A stretch of 64,000 nt of DNA from DASUBV01 sp036510065 (GCA_036510065.1 DATCEO010000166.1:1-64000), one strand, 5' to 3'. Shown: positions 17,187 to 26,348, numbered from the stretch's first letter. Translations and numbers: made by a program. The notes: generated from the sequence alone by a model not told the origin.

Positions 17187-18122
17187 TCATGGCGTGGTGT
17201 CCTGGAGTTCGGGCCGCAGTTGGCGGATGTAAGCTATGGACAAGATCGCTCCGATCAGGACGAGCGTGAGAGCAATCGCCGTGCCGTATCCGAGCTGGTT
17301 GAACTGGAACGCCTCGATGTACATGTAGACAGGCAGGATGGCGGTCTGGTTGCCGGGTCCGCCCTGGGTCATGGCGAAGATCAGGGTGAAGTCGGAAATG
17401 GTGCCCAGCGTGATGAGGAGCAGGTTGATCATCAGGGTGGGCCGTATAATCGGGAGCGTTACGGTGAACAACCGCCGCCAGTAACCGGCTCCCTCAAGCT
17501 GGGCGGCCTCATCGACCTCGCCGGGAACATTGCGCAGGCCCGCACTGAGCAGCAGCATCGAGAAGGCAGTGCCACGCCACGCGTTGGCCATGCAGACCAC
17601 GAGCATGGGCACTGTGGAAAGCAGGTCGCTCTTGGGGGTGCCGAAGATGTGGCCGAGCGTGCCGCCGGCCTGGCTGAACGAGTACCAGACGAAGGCGACC
17701 GTGATTTCCGGCAGAACCCAGGCCAGGATGACGATCGCTCCGACGCTCGAGTGGACGACGACGCTGACCCGCTGGGCGAGCAGCGCGAGCCCGAGACCCA
17801 GCACTGTCTGGGCGATGATTCCGGATCCGATCACGAAGACAAGCGTGAGCTTGACGCTGTACCAGAACGTCGGATCGTGGATCATCCGCTGGAGGTTCGC
17901 GAGCCCGGTGAAGCTGAAGTTCTGCGCGTACTGGCCGAGGAGTTCCAGGTTCGTGAAGCCAAGGTAAATGGCGTAGCCCACCGGAATGAGGAACAGTCCG
18001 ATCAGGAGCGCGACACTGGGCAACAGCCAGGCGGTGGTGACGACGTGGTGAATCAGCGAGCGCAGTCGCGGCTCGGCGATGACGATGTCATCGCTGTCTG
18101 GCGGTTCGACGAGGGCTGTCAT
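17187..18122 (-). CDS. ABC sugar permease, MalF-like
   Basis: 311 residues, six membrane segments, and the EAA motif as EVDEAAQLEGAGYWRRLFTV. The N-terminal cytoplasmic tail is short, as in CUT1 systems for oligosaccharides. The ATG overlaps the GH4 stop by four bases, tying the glycosidase and the importer into one translational unit. With the MalG-like permease it would form the membrane channel. Confidence 0.92.
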   Translation of the reverse strand: MTALVEPPDSDDIVIAEPRLRSLIHHVVTTAWLLPSVALLIGLFLIPVGYAIYLGFTNLELLGQYAQNFSFTGLANLQRMIHDPTFWYSVKLTLVFVIGSGIIAQTVLGLGLALLAQRVSVVVHSSVGAIVILAWVLPEITVAFVWYSFSQAGGTLGHIFGTPKSDLLSTVPMLVVCMANAWRGTAFSMLLLSAGLRNVPGEVDEAAQLEGAGYWRRLFTVTLPIIRPTLMINLLLITLGTISDFTLIFAMTQGGPGNQTAILPVYMYIEAFQFNQLGYGTAIALTLVLIGAILSIAYIRQLRPELQDTTP

Positions 18123-19468
18123 GCGGCACCGCGGATCGACGATGCGAATTGCGGCAGGTGACGGGCGTTGACCGCGAGGAGCTCGTCGGTCAGCGCCTCA
18201 GCCTCGTGCGGCTCGAGGGTCGCGGCCACCAGCGGGTCCGTGAGCATGGCCTGCCGCAGCAGTCCGCGATCGCCGGTCAGGGCCGACTGCATCGTCATCG
18301 CCTGGACCTGGGAATGAAGGCTGAGCGTGGCCGCCAGTCCCGGCGGCAGATCCGGGATACCCAGCGGATGTATCCCCTGGCCGTCGATGATGGCGGGCAC
18401 TTCCACCGCGGCGCTCGCGGGAAGGTTGCTGATCAGCCCGCTGCCGTTCATGACGTTCACTACGAACAGGTCCTTGCGATCGTCCACGACCGACCGCATG
18501 ACCTCGGCGACGACGATTCCCTCGTCCTCCGGGCCGTGCGGCAGGTCGGAGAGGTGCCGGGTCCCGCTCGTGGCCGACCAGGACCTGGCCAGCTCGTCCC
18601 AGGTCCTGATCCGCTCAAGCTGGGAGTCCATGTCGTAGATGCGACGGCCGTAGCGCATGGCCAGGCCCTGGGCGCGGTTCGCGTACGGTTCTTCGAGGCG
18701 CTGCAGCTGGGGAAAGAACTCGATCCAGTGGGCCCAGCAGTAGGGGATTACGCCGAACGTGTCGATCGCCCACCGGGTGATCGCATCGCTCGTCCGCTCG
18801 CGCACGAGCGGGATCGCATCGCGACCGTCACTTAGGCGAAGGGAGAAGATGCCCGTGCAGTGATTGATTCCGCCCACCTCGAGCGGCAGGGAGATCAGCT
18901 CTTTGCTGACGCCGACCTGGTCGGCCAGCCAGTCCGCGTTGAACGGCAGTGGTGAGCATGAGCACAGCGAGAGCGAGCGCACTGTGTCGACCTGTGCCAT
19001 CGCCATGGCGTTGGCACTAGCCGGATTGGTGTAGTTCAGCACGATCGCGCCCGGCGCGACCTCTGCGACATCGCGGGCGACCGACGCGACGACCGGCGTG
19101 TTGCGAAGTGACCGCATGATTCCGCCGGGTCCCACGCTGTCGGCGATGTGCATGAAGATGCCGTGCCGGGCCGGGACCTCGATGTCGGATGCCCAAGCCG
19201 CCATTCCGCCGACGCTGATCGCGACGATCACGAAGTCCGCACCCGTGAGCGCTTCCCGCTGGTCAGTTGTTGCGACGACGCTGAGCTGCCTGCCGCTGCT
19301 TCCCGCCAGCTGGCTAGAGAGAACGTGCATGGTCGCCAGGCGCGCCTCGTCGATGTCCATCAGCCGAAGCTCGGCACCGTCGAAACACGGTAGATCCACG
19401 AGCCGCCGTACCAGGCCGGGGACGAACATCGAGCTGCCGCCGCCGACGACGGCGATTTTGACGGTCAT
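18119..19468 (-). CDS. glycoside hydrolase family 4 protein (NAD+/Mn2+-dependent)
   Basis: 449 residues. GH4 enzymes cleave alpha- or beta-glycosides by oxidising C3 of the substrate with bound NAD+, eliminating the aglycone and then reducing C3 again. Seen: Rossmann start KIAVVGGGSSMFVPGL, NYTNPASAN near 145-153, the metal-ligand Cys region SLCSCSPLPF (169-171), and GGINHCTG with the His203 ligand. Length and motifs are complete. The substrate (alpha-galactoside, alpha-glucoside, galacturonide or phospho-glycoside) cannot be fixed. Placement between a dehydrogenase and the importer suggests it acts on the imported glycoside in the cytoplasm. Confidence 0.88.
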   Translation of the reverse strand: MTVKIAVVGGGSSMFVPGLVRRLVDLPCFDGAELRLMDIDEARLATMHVLSSQLAGSSGRQLSVVATTDQREALTGADFVIVAISVGGMAAWASDIEVPARHGIFMHIADSVGPGGIMRSLRNTPVVASVARDVAEVAPGAIVLNYTNPASANAMAMAQVDTVRSLSLCSCSPLPFNADWLADQVGVSKELISLPLEVGGINHCTGIFSLRLSDGRDAIPLVRERTSDAITRWAIDTFGVIPYCWAHWIEFFPQLQRLEEPYANRAQGLAMRYGRRIYDMDSQLERIRTWDELARSWSATSGTRHLSDLPHGPEDEGIVVAEVMRSVVDDRKDLFVVNVMNGSGLISNLPASAAVEVPAIIDGQGIHPLGIPDLPPGLAATLSLHSQVQAMTMQSALTGDRGLLRQAMLTDPLVAATLEPHEAEALTDELLAVNARHLPQFASSIRGAA

Positions 19469-20571
19469 TGCTCACCTTCTTCCGCGCTCGAGAACTGCGG
19501 CGTCCTGCTGGTGGCGATGGCGCGAGTCCATGCCTGCTGGACCTGCCGGTTCCGAACGGCAACCCCGGCCCAGTCCGCCCGGTGGTAGATGTCGTTCAGG
19601 GCCTGTAGCGCGATGTCGTACATGCGCCCGCTAACCTCCTCGGTTGCGCCGGCCAGGTGAGGTGTGAGAATCAGACCGGGGGCTGAGAGCAGGGGGCTCG
19701 TCCGCGGGAGTGGTTCCTCGGGGTACACATCGAGGGCCGCGCCGCGAAGACGCCCGGCATGCAGGGCCCGTACGAGCGCCTCGTAGTCGAGTACCGTCGC
19801 CCGTGCCGAATTAATGAGGTAGGCCCCGGGGCGCATCAGCGAGAACTCCGGCTCGCCGATGATGACCGATGCGCTGCGCGCGTGCACGGTGACGACGTCT
19901 GCCCTGGGCAGCATCGAAGCCAGGTCCGTGGCGGTGCAGCCAGCAGCGGAGATCGCGCTTGCGGGCACGGCCGGGTCGGTGACCAGCACCTCGCGAACCA
20001 GCGGGAGGAACCGGCGAGCCACGGCCCTGCCCACGGCTCCGTAGCCGATGACGCCGATGACGAGACTGGACAGCTCGCGTCCCTTGTAGGCGAGGTAAGG
20101 AATCGGCTCAGCCGGATCATCGGGACGCCAGATCACATCGGCAATGCGGCCGATCTCATCGGCCCGGGAATCGGCCCTCGTCATGTCGCCGCACATGATG
20201 CGGTGATGGGTAACGGCGATGTTCCGCAGCATGGCCAGCGTCAGTCCGAGCGCGAAGTCCGCGACGGACTCTGCGTTTCGGCCCGGTGTATGAATGACCG
20301 GCAGCGCGCGCTCGGTGGCGGCGGTGATGTCAACGTTGACGGGCTCTGATCGCATGACAGCGATGACTTCCAGGTTCGGAAGGGCGTCCATCATTGCGGC
20401 AGTCACCGGCTCGGTCTCGACCAGAACGGCCCGCACGGTGGCCCGGTCGTTGGCGGAGAGCTCCGCCGCGGCCACCTGGATGCTGTCCACCGTGTCGACC
20501 TGCCAGCGCCATTGTGTCTCGAGCGCCTGCACCAGGGTTGCGCCTAGCGCGCAACTAGTGAGGGCTCGCAT
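19465..20571 (-). CDS. D-2-hydroxyacid dehydrogenase (phosphoglycerate dehydrogenase-like)
   Basis: 368 residues from ATG 20571. NAD-binding motif GVIGYGAVG; NSARATVLDYEAL provides the catalytic Arg, DVYPEEPL the Glu, and LTPHLAGAT the His. The N-terminal substrate domain and a 30-residue insertion after RNAESVADFALGL (DEIGRIADVIWRPDDPAEPI) are unlike SerA proper, which also has an ACT tail missing here. The start overlaps the kinase 3' end by 17 bases; a start 15 bases upstream is possible. The stop overlaps the GH4 ATG. It would act on a sugar-acid intermediate. Confidence 0.85.
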   Translation of the reverse strand: MRALTSCALGATLVQALETQWRWQVDTVDSIQVAAAELSANDRATVRAVLVETEPVTAAMMDALPNLEVIAVMRSEPVNVDITAATERALPVIHTPGRNAESVADFALGLTLAMLRNIAVTHHRIMCGDMTRADSRADEIGRIADVIWRPDDPAEPIPYLAYKGRELSSLVIGVIGYGAVGRAVARRFLPLVREVLVTDPAVPASAISAAGCTATDLASMLPRADVVTVHARSASVIIGEPEFSLMRPGAYLINSARATVLDYEALVRALHAGRLRGAALDVYPEEPLPRTSPLLSAPGLILTPHLAGATEEVSGRMYDIALQALNDIYHRADWAGVAVRNRQVQQAWTRAIATSRTPQFSSAEEGEQ

Positions 20572-22087
20572 GGCCGTCCACCTCATTTCGCGGGAGCGGG
20601 TTTTCCTGAGATCGCGCCTGGCTCGCGGAGTACAGACGGCAGTAGGCCTCGACGCTGCGCTGAAGGTCGGCGCGCCTGCTCGCGCCGGGGATGTACCGGG
20701 TGGCCTGCAGGTCGCGGAAGAACGACTCAACGCTGACGCCGGCGACGAGTGCCGCCCCGGCCAGTCCGGACACATGATCAAGCTCGCGGACGAGCACGCA
20801 GCGGCCGGTCACGTCGGCGAAGGTCTGGCTCCACGCAGCGCTGCGACTCATGCCGCCGGTCGCGATCACCATGTCGCTGCGGGACTCGGCCGCGCCGGAC
20901 AGCTGATTGAGGACTTCGCTGAACGCCAGGCACGTGCCGGTCCGCGCGGCGTCGAGCAGGTCGGCGCCAGTGTGCCGGGAAGTGAGGCCGAAGATGGTCG
21001 GCTCGGGCCAGATGTGCCAGCCGCTCGGCCCGAAGAAGGGATTGCCAGACAGGATCGTCAGATCCTCGGAATGGCTGAGCGCGTTCTCGACGCGGAAACC
21101 GCGTGCCGCCAGCGCGGCCCGGAGGCTCGGACCGCTGAGCTGGCTCAGGTCATTGAGCCGGTCGACGATCTCCCCGGTCGGGCCTGCATTCGATTCCAGG
21201 GCCCAGCCTGTCCCGGCGGGCAGGGGACTGACGAGCAGCGGGAACCAGGCCTCCAGGGTGATCGGAGACCTGACCCACAGCTGGACGGGTCCGGTGGTGC
21301 CGGCGACGACGACCGGGCAGCCTGACGCTTGGCCGCCGGCGGCGAGTGCGGACATGTGCGTATCGCCGCCGCCGAGGTGAACGGGCAGGCCCGCAGGTAG
21401 TCCGACCTGCTCGGCGACGGCGCCCAGGAGTCCGCCGGCCCGTGTCCCGGCCGCCGCGAACTCGGGCAGCATCTCGTGTCCGATGCCGCACTCGGAGGCA
21501 AGGAGGTCATACGCCCACGTGCCCGCTGCGATATCCATCATCTGGCTCATCGCCGCGGACGAGGCCTCGCTGGCGATGGCTCCGCAGAGCCGGAAAACGA
21601 ACCAGTCATGGAGCTGGATGATGGTGCGTACCTGTTGCCAGGCATCGGGACAGTTCCGCTGGATCCAGAGCAGCTTAGGGAGGCCGAACTCCGGCGCGGC
21701 CCAGTGCCCAGTCGTCCGGTGCAGCGCCCGATGGCCGATGGTGGCCACAAGGTCGTCGACGACCGGCAGCGCGCGCCGGTCTCGGTTTAGCAGGGAGGGG
21801 CCGACAACCCGCTGATCGGCGTCGAGCAGCACGAAGGGAATGCGGATCGCACTGACCGTGATGCCCAGGTACTGGTGCGGCGGCGCCGGGCAGCGAGCAA
21901 CGATCTGCGCCAGGGCGGCCGTTGCGGTGTCGGCCCAGGTATCCGGATCGAAGGTGCCGTCATCGTGAGGGGCGCCGGGTGGGTAGGGCACCGTGGCGGT
22001 CGTGGTCACGACATCTCCCGAGACATCAAAGCAGCTAGCCTTGACACCCGAACCACCGATGTCGAGCGTGACGACGATCTCTGGCAT
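20555..22087 (-). CDS. FGGY-family carbohydrate kinase
   Basis: 510 residues, the length of xylulo-, fuculo- and rhamnulokinases. N-terminal phosphate loop VVTLDIGGSGVKASCFDV, sugar-contact Trp/Asp region near AAPEFGLPKLLW, actin-fold GTTGPVQLWV, and the FGGY C-terminal ATP block IATGGMSRSAAWSQTFADV plus LAGAALVAG. It should phosphorylate a ketose or ketose-like product before aldol cleavage. The class II aldolase gene lies immediately upstream (39-base gap), the familiar kinase-aldolase pairing of fucose, rhamnose and erythritol-type pathways. Confidence 0.9.
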   Translation of the reverse strand: MPEIVVTLDIGGSGVKASCFDVSGDVVTTTATVPYPPGAPHDDGTFDPDTWADTATAALAQIVARCPAPPHQYLGITVSAIRIPFVLLDADQRVVGPSLLNRDRRALPVVDDLVATIGHRALHRTTGHWAAPEFGLPKLLWIQRNCPDAWQQVRTIIQLHDWFVFRLCGAIASEASSAAMSQMMDIAAGTWAYDLLASECGIGHEMLPEFAAAGTRAGGLLGAVAEQVGLPAGLPVHLGGGDTHMSALAAGGQASGCPVVVAGTTGPVQLWVRSPITLEAWFPLLVSPLPAGTGWALESNAGPTGEIVDRLNDLSQLSGPSLRAALAARGFRVENALSHSEDLTILSGNPFFGPSGWHIWPEPTIFGLTSRHTGADLLDAARTGTCLAFSEVLNQLSGAAESRSDMVIATGGMSRSAAWSQTFADVTGRCVLVRELDHVSGLAGAALVAGVSVESFFRDLQATRYIPGASRRADLQRSVEAYCRLYSASQARSQENPLPRNEVDGHASPH

Positions 22088-22126
22088 CGGGACCCTCCCT
22101 GCTGCTCTGGTGATCGGGGCTGGAGA

Positions 22127-22807
22127 TCAGTGCGCGGCGTTCGCTTCCGCCGGCTTGCGCCGGTACTTGGCGATGACCTCGTTCATCTGGCTCTCGGTCA
22201 GGACGTTCGGCTGTCCAACCGTCAGTCCGCGGTAGTAGTAACCGGCGAGGATCTCAGTCGTCTCCGCGCCGTCGGCGGCCTGCTTCAAGGTCTGTCCGCC
22301 CGCGACCAGGCCGTGGTTGGCGATCAGCACGGCCAGGCCGGGAGCCTCGAAGGTGTCCCGGACGCTGGCCGCGAGTTCCGGGGTCCCGTAGGTGGCATAG
22401 GGGGCCACTGGCACGGTCGTCGTGTGCAGGCTGGCGATTATGTAGTGCACAGCCGGGATGGGCATGCCAAGGATGGCCAGCGTGGTGGCATGCAGCGAGT
22501 GCGTGTGCACGATCGCGTTGATGTCGTCGCGAAGCCGGTAGACAGCCGCGTGCAGGGGCGTCTCAGATGATGGCGCCCTGGCCCCCTGAAGGACGGCTCC
22601 GTCCAGGTCACAGACGACGATGTCCTCGGGCTTCATCCGGTCGTACTCGATGGACGTCGGCGTGATCGCTATCGCGTCCGGCGAAAGACGGAGGCTGAGG
22701 TTGCCTGACGTCTGGGTCAGGAGTCCTTTGCGGAGCAGGCGCACGCAGCACTCGACGAGCTCCTCCCTGACGGATTGCAGGTCCGGGACGTCGATCGCCT
22801 CAGTCAT
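22127..22807 (-). CDS. class II aldolase / fuculose-phosphate aldolase family
   Basis: 226 residues, zinc-dependent cleavage of a ketose phosphate to dihydroxyacetone phosphate and an aldehyde, or epimerisation of ribulose-5-phosphate. SGNLSLRL holds the phosphate-binding loop, Glu82 (SSETPLHAAVY) is the usual acid, and His101, His103 (HTHSLHATTLA) and His165 (ANHGLVAGG) are the zinc ligands. ATG 22807 was chosen over upstream TTG 22831 and GTG 22816 since homology begins after it. First gene of the long leftward series, divergent from the aldehyde dehydrogenase. Confidence 0.88.
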   Translation of the reverse strand: MTEAIDVPDLQSVREELVECCVRLLRKGLLTQTSGNLSLRLSPDAIAITPTSIEYDRMKPEDIVVCDLDGAVLQGARAPSSETPLHAAVYRLRDDINAIVHTHSLHATTLAILGMPIPAVHYIIASLHTTTVPVAPYATYGTPELAASVRDTFEAPGLAVLIANHGLVAGGQTLKQAADGAETTEILAGYYYRGLTVGQPNVLTESQMNEVIAKYRRKPAEANAAH

Positions 22808-22919
22808 CGAGATCACTCGTCTCGACGGCAAGCCCCGCTGGCCAGCCTGAAGTGAGCTGCGCTCTCGGGCCTCGCGTTCGCGCTGTTCTCAATGGTGCCG
22901 CCAGTCGCCAGAGTCATGG

Positions 22920-22933
22920 TGCACAATTGTGCA
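22920..22933. promoter_or_regulatory. perfect palindrome TGCACAATTGTGCA, candidate operator
   Basis: A 14-base perfect inverted repeat located 113 bases upstream of the aldolase start. The copy at 23173-23186 (CGAACAATTGTGCA, 12 of 14 matching) lies 95 bases upstream of the aldehyde dehydrogenase start. Two similar sites in a divergent promoter suggest a dimeric or tetrameric repressor. The SorC-family regulator of the same island is the obvious candidate; this link is inference. Confidence 0.6.
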
Positions 22934-23172
22934 TAAGAGGAACTGCTGTGCACGAGATGCTGGGCTGCGCCGGCCAGTTCTGTCAATATTCGTGACCAAA
23001 CCGGTACCTTGACGATCCAGGCATCATCTCGTCACTATTTGTAGTCAGCGATCCCGGGGCTGTCGGTGCTGGCCGGCGGAGAGGTTCGGCCCGTGTGCGC
23101 TGGCATCACGGGCAGCCGGACGCGGCGGTCTCCGCTGGGCGGATGCGGGCGGCAGGCTTCGCGGATGTAGGG

Positions 23173-23186
23173 CGAACAATTGTGCA
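23173..23186. promoter_or_regulatory. second copy of the palindrome, imperfect
   Basis: CGAACAATTGTGCA matches the perfect palindrome at 22920 at 12 of 14 positions and keeps the whole right half site and central AATT. It is placed for control of the rightward aldehyde dehydrogenase gene. Confidence 0.5.
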
Positions 23187-23280
23187 ACCTAGCGTTCGAG
23201 CAGGATTCAATGCGAGGATCACGCTCACGGCCGTTCGCAGCCCTGTGATCGGCGAAGATCGTTACGTCAAAGGAGCGTCA

Positions 23281-24693
23281 ATGCTCGAGCCGGCCATGAC
23301 TATCGCGGGCAAGCCCGAAGTGTGCAAGGAAACGTTTCCGGTTCTCAACCCGGCGAATGGCCAGGTGATCGGGAGCGCTCCGGAGTGCACCGCGGACCTC
23401 TTGGACGCGGCCGTCGCTAGCGCTCATGAGGCGTGGGAATCCTGGCGAGCAGATCCGGCCGCGCGATCATCGGTATTGCTCGACATTGCCGCAAAACTCG
23501 AGAGCAATCTCGAGGAGCTTGCCGAGCTTATCACGGCAGAGCAGGGCAAGCCATTGCACGAAGCCAAGGATGAGCTCAGCGGTGCCATCGGAGATGTGCG
23601 CTATTATGCCGGACTGAGCCTGCCCGTCGATACCGTCAGCGATACTGACGACCGTATCGTTCAGGTGCTCCGGCAGCCGGTCGGACCAGTCGCAGCCATC
23701 ACGCCGTGGAACTTCCCCGTCGGCACAGCCGTATCCAAACTGGCCCCGGCACTGGCGGCGGGCTGCACGGTCGTGCTCAAGCCCTCGCCTTATACGCCAC
23801 TCTCGAGCCTGCGCTTCGGAGAACTGGTCGCGGACACGCTGCCCGCGGGAGTACTCAACGTCATCAGCGGGAACGACGCCCTCGGTGCGCTGATGACCAG
23901 CCATCCGCTCGTGCGCATGATCAGCTTTACCGGATCGGTCGCCACGGGCAAGAAAATCGCCGCAACCGCGGCCGCGGACCTCAAGCGAGTCCTCCTCGAG
24001 CTCGGCGGCAATGATCCGGCGATAGTGCTCGATGATGCAGACGTAGAAGCGGTCGCCGACGGCGTGTTCGCCAATGCATTCGCGAATTGCGGTCAGATTT
24101 GCGTGGCCATTAAGCGAGTCTACGCGCCCGCAGCGCTCTATGGCCGGCTCGTCGACGCCCTGGCTGACCGGGCACGCGCGGCTCGGCTGGGGGATGGGCA
24201 GGCACCTGGGACTGATATCGGACCATTGTGCAATCCGGCACAACGCGACCGCATTGAGGAACTGGTTAGCGACGCCCGCGAATCCGGCGTCAGGGTTGCG
24301 ACAGGCGGATCAGTGGCAGGCGGCTCTGGGTTTTTCTACGAGCCTACAGTTCTCGCCGGGCTCAAGGGTAACGAGCGAATTGTCGTAGAAGAGCAGTTCG
24401 GGCCGGCATTGCCTGTCATCCAGTATTCGGAGGTTGAGCAGGCAATAGCGCAGGCGAACGACAGCCACTACGGGCTTGGCGCTTCTCTCTGGACCGCTGA
24501 CCCTGAGCGGGGGCGAGCCCTCGCCCCCCAGGTGGAGTCGGGCACGGTATGGGTGAATACCCATCAGTCCGGAATCCCGGGACAGCCCTTCGGAGGTCTC
24601 AAGTGGAGCGGAATCGGCGTCGAAGGCGGACCCTGGGGAATGCTGGCCTATACCGAGCTGCATGCCATCCACACGAACAGGATGGACCTCTGA
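23281..24693 (+). CDS. aldehyde dehydrogenase (NAD(P)+), ALDH superfamily
   Basis: 470 residues from ATG 23281, set by AAAGGAG five bases upstream. It oxidises an aldehyde to the acid. Seen: PWNFPVGTAVSKLAPALAAG, FTGSVATGKKIA, Glu240 in LLELGGNDPAIVL, and catalytic Cys274 in ANCGQICVAIKR; the C-terminal EEQFGPALPVI and PFGGLKWSGIGVEGG are normal. Best general resemblance is to lactaldehyde/succinate-semialdehyde-type enzymes. Divergent from the kinase-aldolase series, it may oxidise the aldehyde released by that aldolase, as lactaldehyde dehydrogenase does in fucose breakdown. Confidence 0.9.
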   Translation: MLEPAMTIAGKPEVCKETFPVLNPANGQVIGSAPECTADLLDAAVASAHEAWESWRADPAARSSVLLDIAAKLESNLEELAELITAEQGKPLHEAKDELSGAIGDVRYYAGLSLPVDTVSDTDDRIVQVLRQPVGPVAAITPWNFPVGTAVSKLAPALAAGCTVVLKPSPYTPLSSLRFGELVADTLPAGVLNVISGNDALGALMTSHPLVRMISFTGSVATGKKIAATAAADLKRVLLELGGNDPAIVLDDADVEAVADGVFANAFANCGQICVAIKRVYAPAALYGRLVDALADRARAARLGDGQAPGTDIGPLCNPAQRDRIEELVSDARESGVRVATGGSVAGGSGFFYEPTVLAGLKGNERIVVEEQFGPALPVIQYSEVEQAIAQANDSHYGLGASLWTADPERGRALAPQVESGTVWVNTHQSGIPGQPFGGLKWSGIGVEGGPWGMLAYTELHAIHTNRMDL

Positions 24694-24864
24694 CCGGCAC
24701 GGGGCTCCGGTTCTGGAGAACTCACCTCATCAAACGATGGCCACAGCGCTAGCCACTCGCGCCGCCGAACCGGTCAGCCAGGGCGACCAGCATCGATCGT
24801 CCGCTGGTGCACCACGACCGGTCGGTGCTGAATCCGTGCTGACCGCCCGTCGCCTGACAGGCCG

Positions 24865-24964
24865 TCTCCCTGCGGAAGCTGTCCGCTGGTCGACGACCAC
24901 CCAGATCTACGAGGGCACGAACCAGATCCAGCGCGTCGTCATGGCCCGGCAGATCCTGAAGTAA
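24865..24964 (+). pseudogene. C-terminal tail of an acyl-CoA dehydrogenase
   Basis: The last residues of the frame that stops at 24962-24964 read TTTQIYEGTNQIQRVVMARQ followed by ILK, the highly conserved C-terminus of acyl-CoA dehydrogenases that contacts FAD. Only about 30 residues match; the sequence before about 24865 has no resemblance to the family. It is a detached gene tail left by deletion or rearrangement between the aldehyde dehydrogenase and the LacI gene. The rest of the stretch 24694-25081 holds nothing else recognisable apart from a short duplicated GCATCGGGCTGGCCGCG. Confidence 0.7.
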
Positions 24965-25081
24965 CGCCCGCCCGGCGCCCGCCCGGCCCCGGCCGCCCGG
25001 CCGGCATCGGGCTGGCCGCGGGCATCGGGCTGGCCGCGGCTGCGCAGCGCCTGACGCTGCCCGTCCCGCGGCTGCGTCCCG

Positions 25082-26110
25082 CTAGCGCGGCGGGGCCGGA
25101 CCGGTGGAGCCGCGGACGACCAGCTCGGTGGCCAGCTCGACATGCAGCGCGTCGAGGCGGTGCTGGTCCAGGAGCCGGATGAGCAGGCTGACCGCGATGC
25201 GGCCCATCTCCTGCAGGGGCTGGCGCACCGTGGTCAGCTGAGGGCTGGTGGCCTCGGCCAGGTCGATGTCATCGAAGCCGGTGATGGACAGGTCGCCAGG
25301 AATGCGCAGCCCGCGCTGGCTGGCCGCGGCCAGCGCGCCGACCGCGGCCTTGTCGTTGAACCCGATCAGCGCGGTGGGCCGCTCCGGCAGGTCGAGCAGT
25401 TCCCCGGCGGCACGGTAGCCGAACTGCGCGGTCGGCTCGCCGGCGCAGACCAGGTCGGGGTCGGGCAGGACGCCGACGTCGGCGAGGCCCGAGCTGTGGC
25501 CGGCCAGGCGGGCGTCGCTCGCGAGCCAGTTGTGCGGCCCGGCGATCACGCCGATGCGCCGGTGCCCCAGGTCGACCAGGTGGCTCGTGACGCTGCGGGC
25601 TCCGGCGAAGTGTGCCGCCGACACGGCGGCGATGTCACGGGGCATCGGCGTGCGCGGGTCCACCACGACGAACGGGAACCCGCGCCTGCGCAGCGCCCCC
25701 AGCTCGTGGCTGGGCTCGGGCGGCAGGACCATGATGGCGCCGCTGACGCCCGGCCGGGAGGCGAGAGACGGCAGGATCGCCGTCTGCTGGGCAGCCTCTC
25801 CGGCGTTGAGCAGCAGCTGCCTGCCGTGCAGCTCCAGCGTCTCGGCGATGGACGACACGATCAGGCCGAAGTAGTCGGTGAGCAGATACGGGCAGCGCAG
25901 GTACACGGCCCCGGTCGCCAGGCGAGCCGGGGCGGTGCGCGGGCCCGGGGCCTGCTCGCCCAGCTGGTCGACAGCCCGCTGGACCAGGTCACGCGTGTGC
26001 GGCGCGACGTGCGCCTGGTCATTGAGCACCCGCGAGACGGTCGCGATGGACACTCCGGTCTGTGCGGCGATGTCCCTGACCGTCGCGCGTCGGCTGTGCG
26101 GCCTGCTCAT
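25082..26110 (-). CDS. LacI-family transcriptional regulator
   Basis: 342 residues. N-terminal helix-turn-helix TVRDIAAQTGVSIATVSRVL with hinge helix, then a periplasmic-binding-protein-like effector domain (GAIMVLPPEPSHE, HLVDLGHRRIGVIAGP, ITGFDDIDLAEATSPQLTTV). It is divergent from the first GH30 gene across 238 bases that contain LacI-type half sites, so it is likely the local repressor responding to a sugar released by the GH30 enzymes. Confidence 0.92.
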   Translation of the reverse strand: MSRPHSRRATVRDIAAQTGVSIATVSRVLNDQAHVAPHTRDLVQRAVDQLGEQAPGPRTAPARLATGAVYLRCPYLLTDYFGLIVSSIAETLELHGRQLLLNAGEAAQQTAILPSLASRPGVSGAIMVLPPEPSHELGALRRRGFPFVVVDPRTPMPRDIAAVSAAHFAGARSVTSHLVDLGHRRIGVIAGPHNWLASDARLAGHSSGLADVGVLPDPDLVCAGEPTAQFGYRAAGELLDLPERPTALIGFNDKAAVGALAAASQRGLRIPGDLSITGFDDIDLAEATSPQLTTVRQPLQEMGRIAVSLLIRLLDQHRLDALHVELATELVVRGSTGPAPPR

Positions 26111-26348
26111 TTTGTTACACGAACTTGTTTCATATCAGAAAGCCTAGCTCCTGTAGTCGAGATTGCATCTTGCCCGCATCCATTGACAGCCGTGTTCCAG
26201 ACTGGTTCCATTTTCGTATCAGAAACGTTCCATATTGTTTCAAAAGTTACACGGATCGGGGCTAACGAGGCCAGCCCGATACGCGGCCCCGCCCGGCGCA
26301 GGCACGATCCGGGCGGACAGGCGCGTCCGGCGGGCTCGAAGGAGGACC
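26111..26348. promoter_or_regulatory. lacI / GH30 divergent promoter with candidate operators
   Basis: AT-richer than its surroundings. GTTACACG occurs twice (26114-26121 and 26246-26253), TTGTTTCA twice (about 26125 and 26234), and TATCAGAAA twice. GAAACGTTCC at 26222-26231 is a 9-of-10 match to a palindromic LacI-type core with central CG. TTGACA at 26183-26188 is a good -35 candidate, but no clear -10 follows. AAGGAGG just before 26349 is the GH30 ribosome site. Confidence 0.5.

Larger units (their letters stand above)
22808..23280. promoter_or_regulatory. divergent control region between aldolase and aldehyde dehydrogenase genes
   Basis: About 470 bases, lower in GC than the flanking genes, separating the leftward catabolic series from the rightward aldehyde dehydrogenase. 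It holds the perfect palindrome at 22920-22933, a second imperfect copy at 23173-23186, and TGTGCAC-type half sites between them (CTGTGCACGAG near 22946). AAAGGAG just before 23281 is the aldehyde dehydrogenase ribosome site. No gene is evident inside. Confidence 0.6.

Noticed and set aside
20572..20781. Longer start for the second 2-hydroxyacid dehydrogenase at 20781
   Set aside because: That part is antisense-like sequence inside the kinase coding region, and family homology begins near residue 71 of the long frame.
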